Position numbers and translations under genes: made by a program. DNA of 64,000 nucleotides from a virus. The stretch spans positions 98,309 to 162,308 of the IMG/VR virus record IMGVR_UViG_3300029908_000007; one strand, given 5' to 3'. Positions 33,521-41,371 of this stretch are shown piece by piece. Under the pieces are notes generated by a model. The model saw nothing but the letters and a program-made list of their open reading frames with translations, was not told where the DNA came from and did no database searches. Position 1 is the first letter of the stretch, and every line of letters starts with the position of its first letter.

Positions 33521-33745
33521 TCAACCGTTCCAACGCCAAAATGGAGCCTTGTTTCCCTTTTCAGGAAAGGGAGGACATCCGAGGTAGCCGTCAATTTTGT
33601 CCTTCGCTACATCTTTAAAAAACAAATTTTTATCTTTACACTTTTCACACTTAAGATCTTTTAGACTGCTCTGATCATAGACGGTCTTGTAGATGGTGTG
33701 ATCACAGTAAGAGCAGATTACTTTAATTTCCACGAGCGCCCTCAC
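33521..33745 (-). CDS. Small zinc-ribbon protein
   Basis: A 74-aa protein with CSYC near residue 11 and CEKC about 20 residues later, a zinc-ribbon pattern, then a hydrophobic tail. It overlaps the upstream gene by 23 bp. Probably nucleic-acid or protein binding; role unknown. Confidence 0.6.
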   Translation of the reverse strand: MRALVEIKVICSYCDHTIYKTVYDQSSLKDLKCEKCKDKNLFFKDVAKDKIDGYLGCPPFPEKGNKAPFWRWNG

Positions 33746-34064
33746 TAATGCTCTTGAGAGTTCTCAGTATGATAAGGCCCAGTCTATCAACCAACTCTCT
33801 ATAAGCGGCATCGGCATCTGTGTGTTCTTTGATCTTGTGGTCGAAATAACCAGGATAGGCTTTTTCCGCTTTCTCCAGAAGTGTGGCGCCTTTGTCTTCA
33901 TCACCCATGGCGTACCAGTCGTGGGCCATGCAAATCATGGATTTTGCTATAATGGCGGGCTCTAGCTTAGTATTGCCATCAACATTATCTTCTATTTTGA
34001 GCAGTTCTTCGATAAGATCGCGATGTTCTTGGGGAATATCACCATGTAGATTGTGTCTGCTCAT
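33723..34064 (-). CDS. Hypothetical helical protein
   Basis: A 113-aa protein starting MSRHNLHGDIPQEHRDLIEELL, all-alpha, with a TPR-like stretch (WYAMGDEDKGATLLEKAEKAYPGYFD). It follows the ribonucleotide reductase in the same direction. Between them lies a stem CCTCAAGG/CCTGAGG with an AATCTTTACC core (34080-34087), perhaps a terminator or attenuator. Confidence 0.55.
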   Translation of the reverse strand: MSRHNLHGDIPQEHRDLIEELLKIEDNVDGNTKLEPAIIAKSMICMAHDWYAMGDEDKGATLLEKAEKAYPGYFDHKIKEHTDADAAYRELVDRLGLIILRTLKSISEGARGN

Positions 34065-34073
34065 AAGAAAGGC

Positions 34074-34103
34074 CTCAGGTAAAGATTAAGCCTTGAGGAA
34101 AGA
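34074..34103 (-). terminator. Stem-loop carrying an AATCTTTACC core, downstream of the reductase gene
   Basis: On the minus strand CCTCAAGGCTT and CCTGAGGCC can pair across a loop that contains the recurrent AATCTTTACC core. It lies in the 55-bp gap between the reductase stop and the next start. It could be a terminator or attenuator, or another copy of the regulatory motif; there is no strong T run. Confidence 0.35.
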
Positions 34104-34119
34104 AATGTCAAGGCAAATC

Positions 34120-36096
34120 TTAGACATCACAAATTCCACCGGCACAGGCCAAGCTCTTAGCGCCTTCGGTGTTATCGTCGGTTTCGTATTTACCAAGTTG
34201 GGTATAGTCGATTTTAGGGAAGGCCTTGGCCATTTTGTCGTACTCTTCCTTGGTGATCTTCTCGTATGGAGGTTGCTCATATACATGATCCTTCACTGGC
34301 AAGAAGGATATTCCATTAACGATCTCCCAATTCTTGTATACCCAATCACCTACCGATAACCATTCTTCGGGCTTAATATAAACCGTAATACTAGCGTTAT
34401 GCTCACACCAGTTCTTCTGGATCTTTTTATAGTGCTCTAGTTGATCCAGAGCCGTCACATCTTCGATCGTAATAGCATTCTTGGGAGCCGCCACTGGAAA
34501 CGAGACAATCCACGTATTTACTTTGTCTGGGCTCCATCCATCGGGATCAAAGATCGGACATTCGGCTCTAGCTTGTTTAAGTCCTTCTAACTTGTTTTCT
34601 GCGGCATCGTATAATCTGATGGCTTTGACATAGTCTTGTTTACGTTGCCCATTTTCAGGTGAAACCGGAAGACCCTGATCTTTGATCATTCGAAAAAGAG
34701 GGTCACTTCCGGAAATGCGATATCTGCGGATATAGTATTTTGCAAATCTCTGGTGTAGGCCCGAAGAAGAGTCCACCAATTGGGAGACCGTTCCGCTAGG
34801 TTTCACGCAGGTAATAGCGGCTGGCATTGGAATTCCCATAATCTCCGAAGCCTTCTTGGCGACTTTCAAAGCTTTGGCCTTATATGCTTTGAGTGCTTCT
34901 TTGGTGAATAAATGGGGGGCATCGAATTGTCCGGTAATAGAAACTCCGAGCAAGCGCTCTTCATCACAGTTCTGTTTCCATTTAGGATTCAAATATGGAA
35001 AATTGGTAAAACATGCTTGTATAATTCCCATCCAGGTAGCGGTCTCTATCTTTTCTAGCATAGTTCCGATATCATCGTCTGCGCGTGCCACTACTTCGGA
35101 AAGATTGCAAAACTGTTGATTTCTAAGGAGAATTTCAAAGCATGGATTTGCCCCTAATATCAAGGATTTGTCCCGTCTCTTTGGCGCCATTTCTCTGGCA
35201 GCTTCCAGATTACAGATTCCTCGTTCTCCGGAACCCGATGCGATTAGGGAACTCCATTCATTCATAAATGTGACGATATCTGGTTTGGAATAATATACAG
35301 CGGAATTATTGGCCATGTGTCGCCTAACTGGAAAATTTCCAGACTTGGCGTCTCGCATTTCTTTGTCGTTAAGATCAGAAAGACTTATTTCTGACGAGCG
35401 CCGAACTCCTCCAACTACGACGATCTGAGCAATCTCACACATAATGTCGTGACACTCTAATGACGTAAGTTTTCTACCCCTAGCATGATGGAATACGTCC
35501 TTGATAAAATAGTGCAGCTGTGCCAACGGACCTGGACCACTAGCACGTCCGCCCATAGTCTTAAGCCTTGCTCCTGCTGGTCTGATCTTGTTGTATCTCA
35601 TTTCTAGATCTTGGCCGGAATACAAGGCATTAATTAAAAGCTTAATAGAGTCCGCCCAGCCGGTTTTTGAGTCTTCGACTTCATGAACTTGACCGCTTGG
35701 AAAGATCTGGTCGGACACAACAGGAAGCAAGCTAACGTATTTATTTTCAACTGAGAACCCCGCTCCGGAACCGCACATTAGAATATACAGGGCTTCGGCA
35801 AATGCGTCGGGGTTGTCCACAGCTCCAAAAGAGCAGTTGTAGATAGTCGTATTGTCTTGTTGAGCAGGCTTTCCTGCGGCCCAGAGGAAACGCATTGAGG
35901 GCATCACACCAAAGGAAAGAATACCTTCTTGGATTTTTCTGAGAACTTTGTCTGGGATCTTGTCTCCTAGATTGGACTGTACGAAATCCATATATCTCTG
36001 AACTGTTTCTGGCCAATTTTCTCGTCTTCTTTCTTCTTCTAGCCAACGCGAATATGTGCGAACGTAAACGAACTCCGAAGCGGGGGAACGAAACAT
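34120..36096 (-). CDS. nrdJ: Adenosylcobalamin-dependent (class II) ribonucleotide reductase, monomeric RTPR type
   Basis: A 658-aa enzyme that would reduce ribonucleotides to deoxyribonucleotides for phage DNA synthesis. The class II residues are present: C88 in YNCSF, the NPCFEI motif (N317, C319, E321), C330 in FCNLSE, and a C-terminal thiol pair C651/C656 (CAGGIC) for re-reduction. The pattern resembles the monomeric Lactobacillus triphosphate reductase more than dimeric NrdJ. It needs cobalamin from the host but no oxygen and no second subunit. AGGAG lies 8 nt before the ATG. Confidence 0.9.
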   Translation of the reverse strand: MFRSPASEFVYVRTYSRWLEEERRRENWPETVQRYMDFVQSNLGDKIPDKVLRKIQEGILSFGVMPSMRFLWAAGKPAQQDNTTIYNCSFGAVDNPDAFAEALYILMCGSGAGFSVENKYVSLLPVVSDQIFPSGQVHEVEDSKTGWADSIKLLINALYSGQDLEMRYNKIRPAGARLKTMGGRASGPGPLAQLHYFIKDVFHHARGRKLTSLECHDIMCEIAQIVVVGGVRRSSEISLSDLNDKEMRDAKSGNFPVRRHMANNSAVYYSKPDIVTFMNEWSSLIASGSGERGICNLEAAREMAPKRRDKSLILGANPCFEILLRNQQFCNLSEVVARADDDIGTMLEKIETATWMGIIQACFTNFPYLNPKWKQNCDEERLLGVSITGQFDAPHLFTKEALKAYKAKALKVAKKASEIMGIPMPAAITCVKPSGTVSQLVDSSSGLHQRFAKYYIRRYRISGSDPLFRMIKDQGLPVSPENGQRKQDYVKAIRLYDAAENKLEGLKQARAECPIFDPDGWSPDKVNTWIVSFPVAAPKNAITIEDVTALDQLEHYKKIQKNWCEHNASITVYIKPEEWLSVGDWVYKNWEIVNGISFLPVKDHVYEQPPYEKITKEEYDKMAKAFPKIDYTQLGKYETDDNTEGAKSLACAGGICDV

Positions 36097-36111
36097 CGTG
36101 ATGTCTCCTAA

Positions 36112-36423
36112 CTATTCCTGGATTTTGAAAATCTTTGCTAACTCTTCAGCGAGTATCTCATTCTCCGCCAAAAAGTCAAGACGAATCTGTCTGATGAACA
36201 TAAAACTATTGAGAGTGGCGGCGGCAAACAAAAAATATGGGTTGTTATCGACGTACCTGAGATCGATTACTGCAACAGCGATAGTCGCTAGAATCAATCC
36301 AACCACATTCCTAAGACTGAGCCCAATGGTACGCCAAAACAAGCGCTTCTCTAAAGCTTTGAGCTGAGTTTTTTGTTCTTCGGTGAGTTCTTTGTCTAAC
36401 TCATTAAACTCATTGTTTTTCAT
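36112..36423 (-). CDS. Small membrane protein with two transmembrane helices
   Basis: A 103-aa protein with charged helical ends and two hydrophobic segments (about 33-53 and 60-78; VVGLILATIAVAVIDL and YFLFAAATLNSFMFI). It overlaps the upstream gene by 14 bp. Inner-membrane location inferred; no family recognised. Confidence 0.6.
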   Translation of the reverse strand: MKNNEFNELDKELTEEQKTQLKALEKRLFWRTIGLSLRNVVGLILATIAVAVIDLRYVDNNPYFLFAAATLNSFMFIRQIRLDFLAENEILAEELAKIFKIQE

Positions 36424-36598
36424 TTTTCATCCTTCTCATAACTTTGTCAATACACTTCACTATAAGTCCTGGATCGATTTTTTCTTCTATCATCAGTGTT
36501 GCGAACCGCTCCACTGCTAGCTCCGCGTCTCCTCCGCAGTCAGTATTTTCTACGATGAATTCGATCTGTGCTCGGTTTAAGCTAATTTTTTCGCTCAT
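36410..36598 (-). CDS. Small helical protein
   Basis: I start at the ATG 36598 (MSEKISLNRAQIEF, 62 aa) because it lies one base past the upstream gene's stop. Two amphipathic helices, basic C-terminus (KVMRRMKNEKQ). Unknown function. Confidence 0.5.
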   Translation of the reverse strand: MSEKISLNRAQIEFIVENTDCGGDAELAVERFATLMIEEKIDPGLIVKCIDKVMRRMKNEKQ

Positions 36599-36599
36599 A

Positions 36600-36818
36600 T
36601 CAATCCGTGAGTACCAGTGCGCGATAGTTGCCGTCTTCGTCAAGAACGACTAAGAGACCGGCTGCGCGATTTGTCCGAACCACCCTTTCGATCCCGGTGT
36701 GACCAATGCTGCCGATATCAACCCAGAGCCCTCTACCGTCTACGGAGACGCGGCGCGGGCGATCAATTTTCTTTAGATAAGGCTTGCCAAGCTTATTGGC
36801 GTGAATTTCGAATACCAT
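36600..36818 (-). CDS. Small beta-rich protein
   Basis: The ATG at 36818 (MVFEIHANKLGKPYLK, 72 aa) has AAGGAG 7 nt upstream and is preferred to a longer frame. The product has regular strands (RRVSVDGRGLWVDIG and GLLVVLDEDGNYRALVL). It overlaps the upstream gene by 26 bp. Function unknown. Confidence 0.55.
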   Translation of the reverse strand: MVFEIHANKLGKPYLKKIDRPRRVSVDGRGLWVDIGSIGHTGIERVVRTNRAAGLLVVLDEDGNYRALVLTD

Positions 36819-37053
36819 CTTGCAGCTCCTTGTAGAAAACTTCCAAAAATTCAATTATAAAACCGGTCAGGGTTGCCATATCGCAATCTGGGTAGCCGAT
36901 ATGCCGATGATCGTAGTACTCGTGGTCGAATTCTTTCCTAATTTCTACCCTCAACATCCCGGAGAAATCTCCGCAGAATTGAATGCGGTGGTCTAACTCT
37001 ACTATATCAGATAAAAGTTGAATCAATCTGAGATCTGTAAATTTATTCTCCAT
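36793..37053 (-). CDS. Hypothetical acidic helical protein
   Basis: An 86-aa protein starting MENKFTDLRLIQLL, rich in His, Asp and Tyr (DHEYYDHRHIGYPDCD). Part of the overlapping small-gene run. Unknown function. Confidence 0.5.
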   Translation of the reverse strand: MENKFTDLRLIQLLSDIVELDHRIQFCGDFSGMLRVEIRKEFDHEYYDHRHIGYPDCDMATLTGFIIEFLEVFYKELQDGIRNSRQ

Positions 37054-37198
37054 GACGCTTCACGTACCTTTCTAAGATCCACAGAACAAATCTAAACGGT
37101 AATAAGTACAAAGAAATCAATAAGATGGGAACGCATGCTATGACGAATGTCGCCACCAACCAAAACATTCTCCACGCGACTAAGATCCCGTTTTTCAT
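37043..37198 (-). CDS. Tiny membrane protein
   Basis: A 51-aa frame starting MKNGILVAWRMFWLVATFVI. One long hydrophobic region (~12-42, possibly two helices) is followed by a basic tail (RYVKRHGE). Its ATG overlaps the dUTPase stop (ATGA), and its stop overlaps the next start by 11 bp, so it fits the operon exactly. Possible holin-like or membrane accessory protein; unproven. Confidence 0.55.
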   Translation of the reverse strand: MKNGILVAWRMFWLVATFVIACVPILLISLYLLPFRFVLWILERYVKRHGE

Positions 37199-37632
37199 AC
37201 ACCAGTACTTCCGAATCCTCCTGATCCCCTATCGCTCACCGAGAGTTCTTCGACTTCCACTGGGATCGGCAAAGCAATGGGTACTATTAGGAGCTGAACC
37301 ACTCGATCGCCTGGCACGTATTCTCGTGAATGAATACCAGGCAAAACTTCTTTGTAGAATCTAGACTTCAGAGATCCTCTGTAGGAACTGTCGATAACAC
37401 CAATTCCGTTTGCAAGCGAAAGACCGGTCTTGCTCACACTTGATCTTGCCGCAATCAATCCCATAAAACCGGGGTCGATTTCGACTGCCAGCCCGGTATC
37501 GTATTCCCAGAAACCGTATTCATTGTCGTAACGAACGCTGATAGCTGCTAAGTCGAGTCCGGCGTCGTTGGAGTAAGCCCTTCTGGGGATCTGGGCATCG
37601 GGGTGTAGTTTTTTGAACTTTAAGGTTTTCAT
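37195..37632 (-). CDS. dut: dUTP diphosphatase
   Basis: A 145-aa trimeric-type dUTPase with all five motifs: SNDAGLDL (I), ARSSVSKTG (II), GVIDSSYRG (III), PGDRVVQLL (IV) and RGSGGFGSTG (V, the C-terminal arm). It cleaves dUTP to dUMP and pyrophosphate, keeping uracil out of phage DNA. It is coupled by ATGA to a small acidic gene upstream and works alongside the reductase and pyrophosphatase genes in this region. Confidence 0.93.
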   Translation of the reverse strand: MKTLKFKKLHPDAQIPRRAYSNDAGLDLAAISVRYDNEYGFWEYDTGLAVEIDPGFMGLIAARSSVSKTGLSLANGIGVIDSSYRGSLKSRFYKEVLPGIHSREYVPGDRVVQLLIVPIALPIPVEVEELSVSDRGSGGFGSTGV

Positions 37633-37796
37633 TCTTCGTTCTCCACTTCTTCTTCGTCATCGCCGAGAGTCCATTCCAGCTCGTCTCCCTCGATCAAAAA
37701 TTGAAGAGTCTCGTAAAGTCTCTCTTTTACGTCATCGGGATCTGTGGCATCTGCTTTAAGATTTAGTGTTATGCTTACTTTCAAAATTTTTAGCAT
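37629..37796 (-). CDS. Small acidic protein upstream of dUTPase
   Basis: A 55-aa frame starting MLKILKVSITLNLKADATDP, then a helix KERLYETLQFLIEGDELEW and a very acidic tail (GDDEEEVENEE). GAGGAT precedes the ATG, and the stop overlaps the dUTPase start (ATGA). Small strand-helix acidic proteins of this type are common in phages; function unknown. Confidence 0.6.
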   Translation of the reverse strand: MLKILKVSITLNLKADATDPDDVKERLYETLQFLIEGDELEWTLGDDEEEVENEE

Positions 37797-37841
37797 CTTT
37801 ATCCTCTCAGTACTTATATCTGGCTTAATTCAAAAAGTCAA

Positions 37842-38408
37842 TCACTTTTTCGAACACCACGAACTATGTGCGCCGCCTACGGAACCGGCTCCGCAAACAC
37901 AGGCATCGGCGTCGTCTTTGAGTACTGCGTCGTCATCGCTTGGCGGCTGTATTCCCGTTAAGGCTTTGTAAGGCGGGATGGCAGGAGTAGCACTTCCCGC
38001 GCCGCCGCCACCAATAAAATAGTGATAACTCCCTCCACCACTAATACCTGGGGCGGTAATGGTGACAACGCCTCCACCACTACTAAAGTTGCCTGTAGAA
38101 GGGCTACCAACCATCCCTTGCGTTTGTGGATCGATTACAGCAATCCCTTTAAAAACAGTATAACCCGAAGAGAAACCACCGGTATTCTGATAGCCCGTGG
38201 TCCAATTGGGAACGATTTCGGTTCCATCCAGAAATTGGTCGTTTTCGGCTTCGATAAGAAAAGAATAAGAGCTGGGATCCTGGCCTATTTTGGTAATAGT
38301 CGTGGTTCCACTCAAAGCGTTAAAAATTTGTTCGAGAATGTAAAAATCGATGCCATTAGGACTGGAAGCGCCTAAGCCAGGCATGATTCTGGTGAAAATT
38401 TTGCCCAT
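37842..38408 (-). CDS. Probable structural protein with Cys-rich C-terminus
   Basis: A 188-aa protein. The N-terminal half is ordered (GIDFYILEQIFNALSG), the centre is Gly/Ser-rich (GISGGGSYHYFIGGGGAG), and the end carries C-x-C ... H-S-x-W-C (ACVCG, HSSWCSKK), a short metal-binding tail seen in phage proteins. Gly-rich composition like virion proteins. A good promoter and TGATATA precede it. Function uncertain. Confidence 0.5.
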   Translation of the reverse strand: MGKIFTRIMPGLGASSPNGIDFYILEQIFNALSGTTTITKIGQDPSSYSFLIEAENDQFLDGTEIVPNWTTGYQNTGGFSSGYTVFKGIAVIDPQTQGMVGSPSTGNFSSGGGVVTITAPGISGGGSYHYFIGGGGAGSATPAIPPYKALTGIQPPSDDDAVLKDDADACVCGAGSVGGAHSSWCSKK

Positions 38409-38428
38409 TGAAATACCCTCTTAAGAAG

Positions 38429-38457
38429 GATATATCACGGCGAATCTAGGAAGTCAA
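38429..38457 (-). promoter_or_regulatory. Promoter TTGACT-17-TATATC overlapping a TGATATA motif
   Basis: On the minus strand TTGACT (38452-38457), 17 bp, TATATC (38429-38434). It points at the gene starting at 38408; the predicted leader is about 14 nt and contains GAGGG. This is one of the clearer sigma70-like promoters here and overlaps the recurrent TGATATA. Confidence 0.5.
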
Positions 38458-38469
38458 GGATTATTTAGA

Positions 38470-39195
38470 TTATGGCCAGGGATAGTACGGCCATTGCGGA
38501 TAGACCGGAGTGGAGCGCCAGGTAATGAGGATCCTGGGAGGAGCGGGGAATTGCTGTGGGCTGCCCCAAGGTCCGGAGTAGTCTAAAACGTTACCGTAGT
38601 TTATTAAATTATACGGGTAGCCGCCGTAAAAAGCTCCAAAACCTGGTAGAGTGAACGGCTCATAACTGACGGGATACCCGTTATAGCTTTTCTGCGTTAT
38701 ACTGAAAGTGAAGCCTAAGCTCGTGAAATAATTGCCTAAACTCGCGATCGGCAGATGCGGCAATACATCAAACCAAGCCTGAAATAAGCCTAACTCATTA
38801 TTATTGCTTATAATCTGGTTGGCGCCGTCGATAAAGTTTTTAGCAGCAATGGCTTGAAGATCGGTGAGACCAGTCGCTGAAGCCTGATTCGCCAGTGGGG
38901 CTACGATTGGGATGTCTTCAATGGCTATAATAACCGTACAATAATGCACACTTGAGTCGGTTTGGGTGACACCGATGACGACTGAGGTGGGCGGAATTAC
39001 ACCGCCCGCAGTCCCGCTTATAACGCCCGTGGTTGGATCTAAAACGAGTCCTGAAGGCAAAGTGCCACCGGTAACCGCATATGGCGTTCCAGAGGTCCCT
39101 GGGAAGGGTGTAATGGTCACTGTCTGGCCGGGCTGCCATATACTGGGGTTACTTGAATAGCGTAGGACGGAAAAAGGGTAGATTGGCGTAGTCAT
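38470..39195 (-). CDS. Probable virion protein with an Ig-like (He_PIG/cadherin-like) domain
   Basis: A 241-aa protein. Residues ~22-95 contain GTLPSGLVLDPTTGVISGTA, the signature of putative Ig/He_PIG modules common on phage and bacterial surfaces. The C-terminal half is rich in Tyr, Pro and Gly (FGAFYGGYPYNLINYG). An exact 13-mer motif lies 5 bases upstream of the start, as for the tail genes, supporting late structural expression. It may decorate the particle. Confidence 0.55.
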   Translation of the reverse strand: MTTPIYPFSVLRYSSNPSIWQPGQTVTITPFPGTSGTPYAVTGGTLPSGLVLDPTTGVISGTAGGVIPPTSVVIGVTQTDSSVHYCTVIIAIEDIPIVAPLANQASATGLTDLQAIAAKNFIDGANQIISNNNELGLFQAWFDVLPHLPIASLGNYFTSLGFTFSITQKSYNGYPVSYEPFTLPGFGAFYGGYPYNLINYGNVLDYSGPWGSPQQFPAPPRILITWRSTPVYPQWPYYPWP

Positions 39196-39199
39196 GTAC

Positions 39200-39212
39200 T
39201 AAAGATTGCGAT
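39200..39212 (-). promoter_or_regulatory. Intergenic 13-mer motif copy
   Basis: ATCGCAATCTTTA on the minus strand, ending 5 nt before the ATG of the Ig-like protein. This is the fourth exact copy in the window and the only one in the accessory half. No Shine-Dalgarno sequence lies between the motif and the start codon. Confidence 0.45.
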
Positions 39213-39222
39213 CCAAATGACC

Positions 39223-39756
39223 CTAAGTGTGTTTTACAAAAGTCTTGTTTGACCATTCCAAAAGTTGTTTATTCATTTCTTCCAGATTCTTACTTACTTG
39301 CTCTTTATGGGCTTCCACGCTCTTCTCGTAGGCTACAACAGCATCTTCTTTAGAGCCCTGTCCCATTACGTAAAATCCTGGCTTATAGGTATTTAAGTAT
39401 ATTTTAATATCTTCTAGTCTTTGACTTATGGTGCGACCGTACCAGGTTTCCTCATCGGGAAAAGTCTCTCCTACCAAGACGGCAATTATTTTGTCATCGC
39501 TGACTCCATTATCGTCGCAGTAAAGAATGCTATGGATCTCAGCATCAACCTCGGCTAATGGGGCGATGGCGTCGAAACTTAAAACAAAGATATCAGCGGC
39601 GTCGGTATCGGCGCTTAAAGAACCAGGTATAAATCCATAGTTGTCCGGAACGGTTTGGTTAAGAGGTCGGTCTAGCCTAAGTCGTCCCGTTGTCTTATCG
39701 ACTTCGTATTTATATCTGGAACCCCGTGGAATCTCCACCACCATCTTAACTTTCAT
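39223..39756 (-). CDS. ppa: Inorganic pyrophosphatase
   Basis: The ATG at 39756 gives 177 aa, the usual length of family I enzymes. Motifs: EIPRGSRYKYE near the start, DNYGFIPG, DTDAADIFVLS with the metal-binding Asp residues, and DDKIIAVLV. It hydrolyses pyrophosphate released by DNA polymerisation and by the phage dUTPase and MazG-like enzyme. The C-terminal helix (KEQVSKNLEEMNKQLLEWS) is typical. It overlaps the tiny upstream gene by 11 bp. Confidence 0.85.
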   Translation of the reverse strand: MKVKMVVEIPRGSRYKYEVDKTTGRLRLDRPLNQTVPDNYGFIPGSLSADTDAADIFVLSFDAIAPLAEVDAEIHSILYCDDNGVSDDKIIAVLVGETFPDEETWYGRTISQRLEDIKIYLNTYKPGFYVMGQGSKEDAVVAYEKSVEAHKEQVSKNLEEMNKQLLEWSNKTFVKHT

Positions 39757-39847
39757 CTTCGACCTCATCTGGCATGGGGAACATAAACACTGCGGTTCCC
39801 AAAACGCCGATCTCAAACAGCACAAATGCTAGAGTTGCTGTGTTCAT
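39746..39847 (-). CDS. Tiny single-pass membrane protein
   Basis: A 33-aa frame, MNTATLAFVLFEIGVLGTAV then an acidic end (DEVEDES). Its start overlaps the upstream gene's stop (ATGA) and its end overlaps the pyrophosphatase start, the same layout as other tiny genes here. One membrane helix. Possibly only a translational coupler. Confidence 0.4.
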   Translation of the reverse strand: MNTATLAFVLFEIGVLGTAVFMFPMPDEVEDES

Positions 39848-40041
39848 GCGTCACCCAGGACGACATCTAATTCTTTTGCGGCGACAGCGACGGCTTTTCC
39901 GGCCTCTTGATTTCCACGATTGCTCATATACCAGCGCTGCGCCGAACGGAGGGCTCTGGCGGCATTGGTCAGGGCTTCCAGTTTAGCTTCTGCCTTTGCT
40001 AATTCTTCTCTGAGATCTTGTACGACATAATCTTCACCCAT
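39844..40041 (-). CDS. Small helical (coiled-coil) protein
   Basis: I start at the ATG 40041 (after AAGGGG), giving 65 aa. Continuous helix with heptads: DLREELAKAEAKLEALTNAA, then basic Trp/Arg and an Ala/Val-rich end. It sits directly beside the TnpB element. Unknown function. Confidence 0.5.
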   Translation of the reverse strand: MGEDYVVQDLREELAKAEAKLEALTNAARALRSAQRWYMSNRGNQEAGKAVAVAAKELDVVLGDA

Positions 40042-40084
40042 AATCACCCCTTAAAATTTTTAACCATCTTATTAAGAAAAACTC

Positions 40085-40250
40085 TGGCCTCGTGTCCGCT
40101 TCTAAATTCTAACCTCAGGTACGAAAGATTTCGGTGTCATCGTGACACCGTTGCTTTCACGGCACCTGATCGCTTTTTGACCGTAGTCAAAATGCTAGCC
40201 GTTCCCTTCAGAGCTATGTTCTTTGCCGCATTTACGTCGGCATGGAACGC
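40085..40250 (-). ncRNA. Possible omega-RNA/right-end structure of the TnpB element
   Basis: In IS200/IS605 elements the guide RNA overlaps the 3' end of tnpB and runs into the element's right end. Here the tnpB stop lies inside a perfect hairpin CGGTGTCA-TCG-TGACACCG (40132-40150), and the downstream segment up to about 40085 is AT/GC mixed with further short pairings. Boundaries are guesses; no matching transposon end was verified. Confidence 0.3.
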
Positions 40251-41222
40251 GCTTTTACACGCGGTACAACTAAATGTACCATTCGTTCTACTCCGCTTGT
40301 CTACGTGGTTACAACTGGAACAGGTTTGACTAGTATATGCTGGATTTACTGTCCATACAAACACTTGTTCTTCCTGTGCTATTTGCTCACAACGACTTGC
40401 AAAGTAAGTTCTCGCCCACCCCTGAAGCTTTCCGCTTCGGAGATTGGCGATCACTTTTGGGTCTTCAACTACTAGATTCCACCCGTTTAGCTGTGCGACG
40501 CGCACCGCTCGACGGGCTTCAACATCAAGTATTTGTTTTAAATTTGTTTTAGTAGAATCGGATTTAAAGTGTTGGCCTTTTAGATTAGCTTGTCTTTGGC
40601 GTTCCGCTTTTTTAAGTCTTTGTTTTTTAATAACAACTGAGGTGTTCTGGCCAACATAGCCGTCACTACGAGCGACAGAATTACGATAGCCGACATCACA
40701 GCCCAGGCTTTGTTTCTTAGGGTGTGCTTTTTCAACTTCTTTTTGAACAAAGACTAAGGCATAGAATTTGCCGTTCTTATCTTTTACGAATTCACAAACA
40801 GGGTTGAGCGCGTAACCGCGCTTTAACCACTGATTTAATCTTTTATGACTTTTTACGGGAAGTAAGGTTTTTTTATTACTAAATTGGCTCTCAACTTTTA
40901 ACCAATAGTCGAAGATAGAATCTTTTGAGACTTCGATGGCTGCTGGGCAGCCAATGAAAGCTATTTTAGGAACGTTGGATTTATTATCGGTAGCCTTAGT
41001 TGCCGCACGGTGTGCGGCTAAGATGTTTCTAGCACGATGCTGGGCTTTGTTAGCAAGTCCTCCCATACCCGAAGTACTCAATGCCGCGCCATGGGGCGCA
41101 AAATAGAGTTGAGTTACAAAGTGTTGGGCATAAAGCAAATGTTTTTCATAGGTATACCTGGCCGCGTCGAGTTTCGACACGTTGGGGAAGATCGCTAGTT
41201 TTAAAGCTCTAGTAACTAACAT
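40137..41222 (-). CDS. tnpB: Stand-alone TnpB RNA-guided nuclease (IS200/IS605 family)
   Basis: A 361-aa protein with an apparently intact RuvC-like site: D176 in LGCDVGYRN, E253 in LVVEDPK and D329 in HADVNAAKNI. The zinc ribbon C301/C304 (CSSC) and C319/C322 (CTAC) lies between the last two. Length is normal for TnpB. No TnpA transposase lies beside it, so the element is either mobilised in trans or kept as a homing-type nuclease. Candidate left-end hairpins lie upstream (41281-41371). A TTGACT -35 lies about 35 bp before the start. Confidence 0.88.
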   Translation of the reverse strand: MLVTRALKLAIFPNVSKLDAARYTYEKHLLYAQHFVTQLYFAPHGAALSTSGMGGLANKAQHRARNILAAHRAATKATDNKSNVPKIAFIGCPAAIEVSKDSIFDYWLKVESQFSNKKTLLPVKSHKRLNQWLKRGYALNPVCEFVKDKNGKFYALVFVQKEVEKAHPKKQSLGCDVGYRNSVARSDGYVGQNTSVVIKKQRLKKAERQRQANLKGQHFKSDSTKTNLKQILDVEARRAVRVAQLNGWNLVVEDPKVIANLRSGKLQGWARTYFASRCEQIAQEEQVFVWTVNPAYTSQTCSSCNHVDKRSRTNGTFSCTACKSAFHADVNAAKNIALKGTASILTTVKKRSGAVKATVSR

Positions 41223-41280
41223 CGTTTAAGCCTATCCTATCTATTTTGAAAAGTCAAGCAAATAATTAAAATCTTTCATT

Positions 41281-41371
41281 GGCGACCCGTCCGGTGGTCG
41301 CCTAACACGTACCCCTCTGCTGCGCAGCCTGGGTACTGTAGGAAAGCCTATGATTCATTTAACAGGCTTTC
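41281..41371 (-). repeat. Three consecutive hairpins upstream of tnpB (possible left end)
   Basis: GGCGACC/GGTCGCC (41281-41302), GTACCC/GGGTAC (41309-41336) and GAAAGCCT/AGGCTTTC (41342-41371) are perfect inverted repeats placed one after another. Subterminal hairpins mark IS200/IS605 ends. The third overlaps the stop of a 29-codon frame and could also terminate the aminotransferase operon. Confidence 0.45.
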
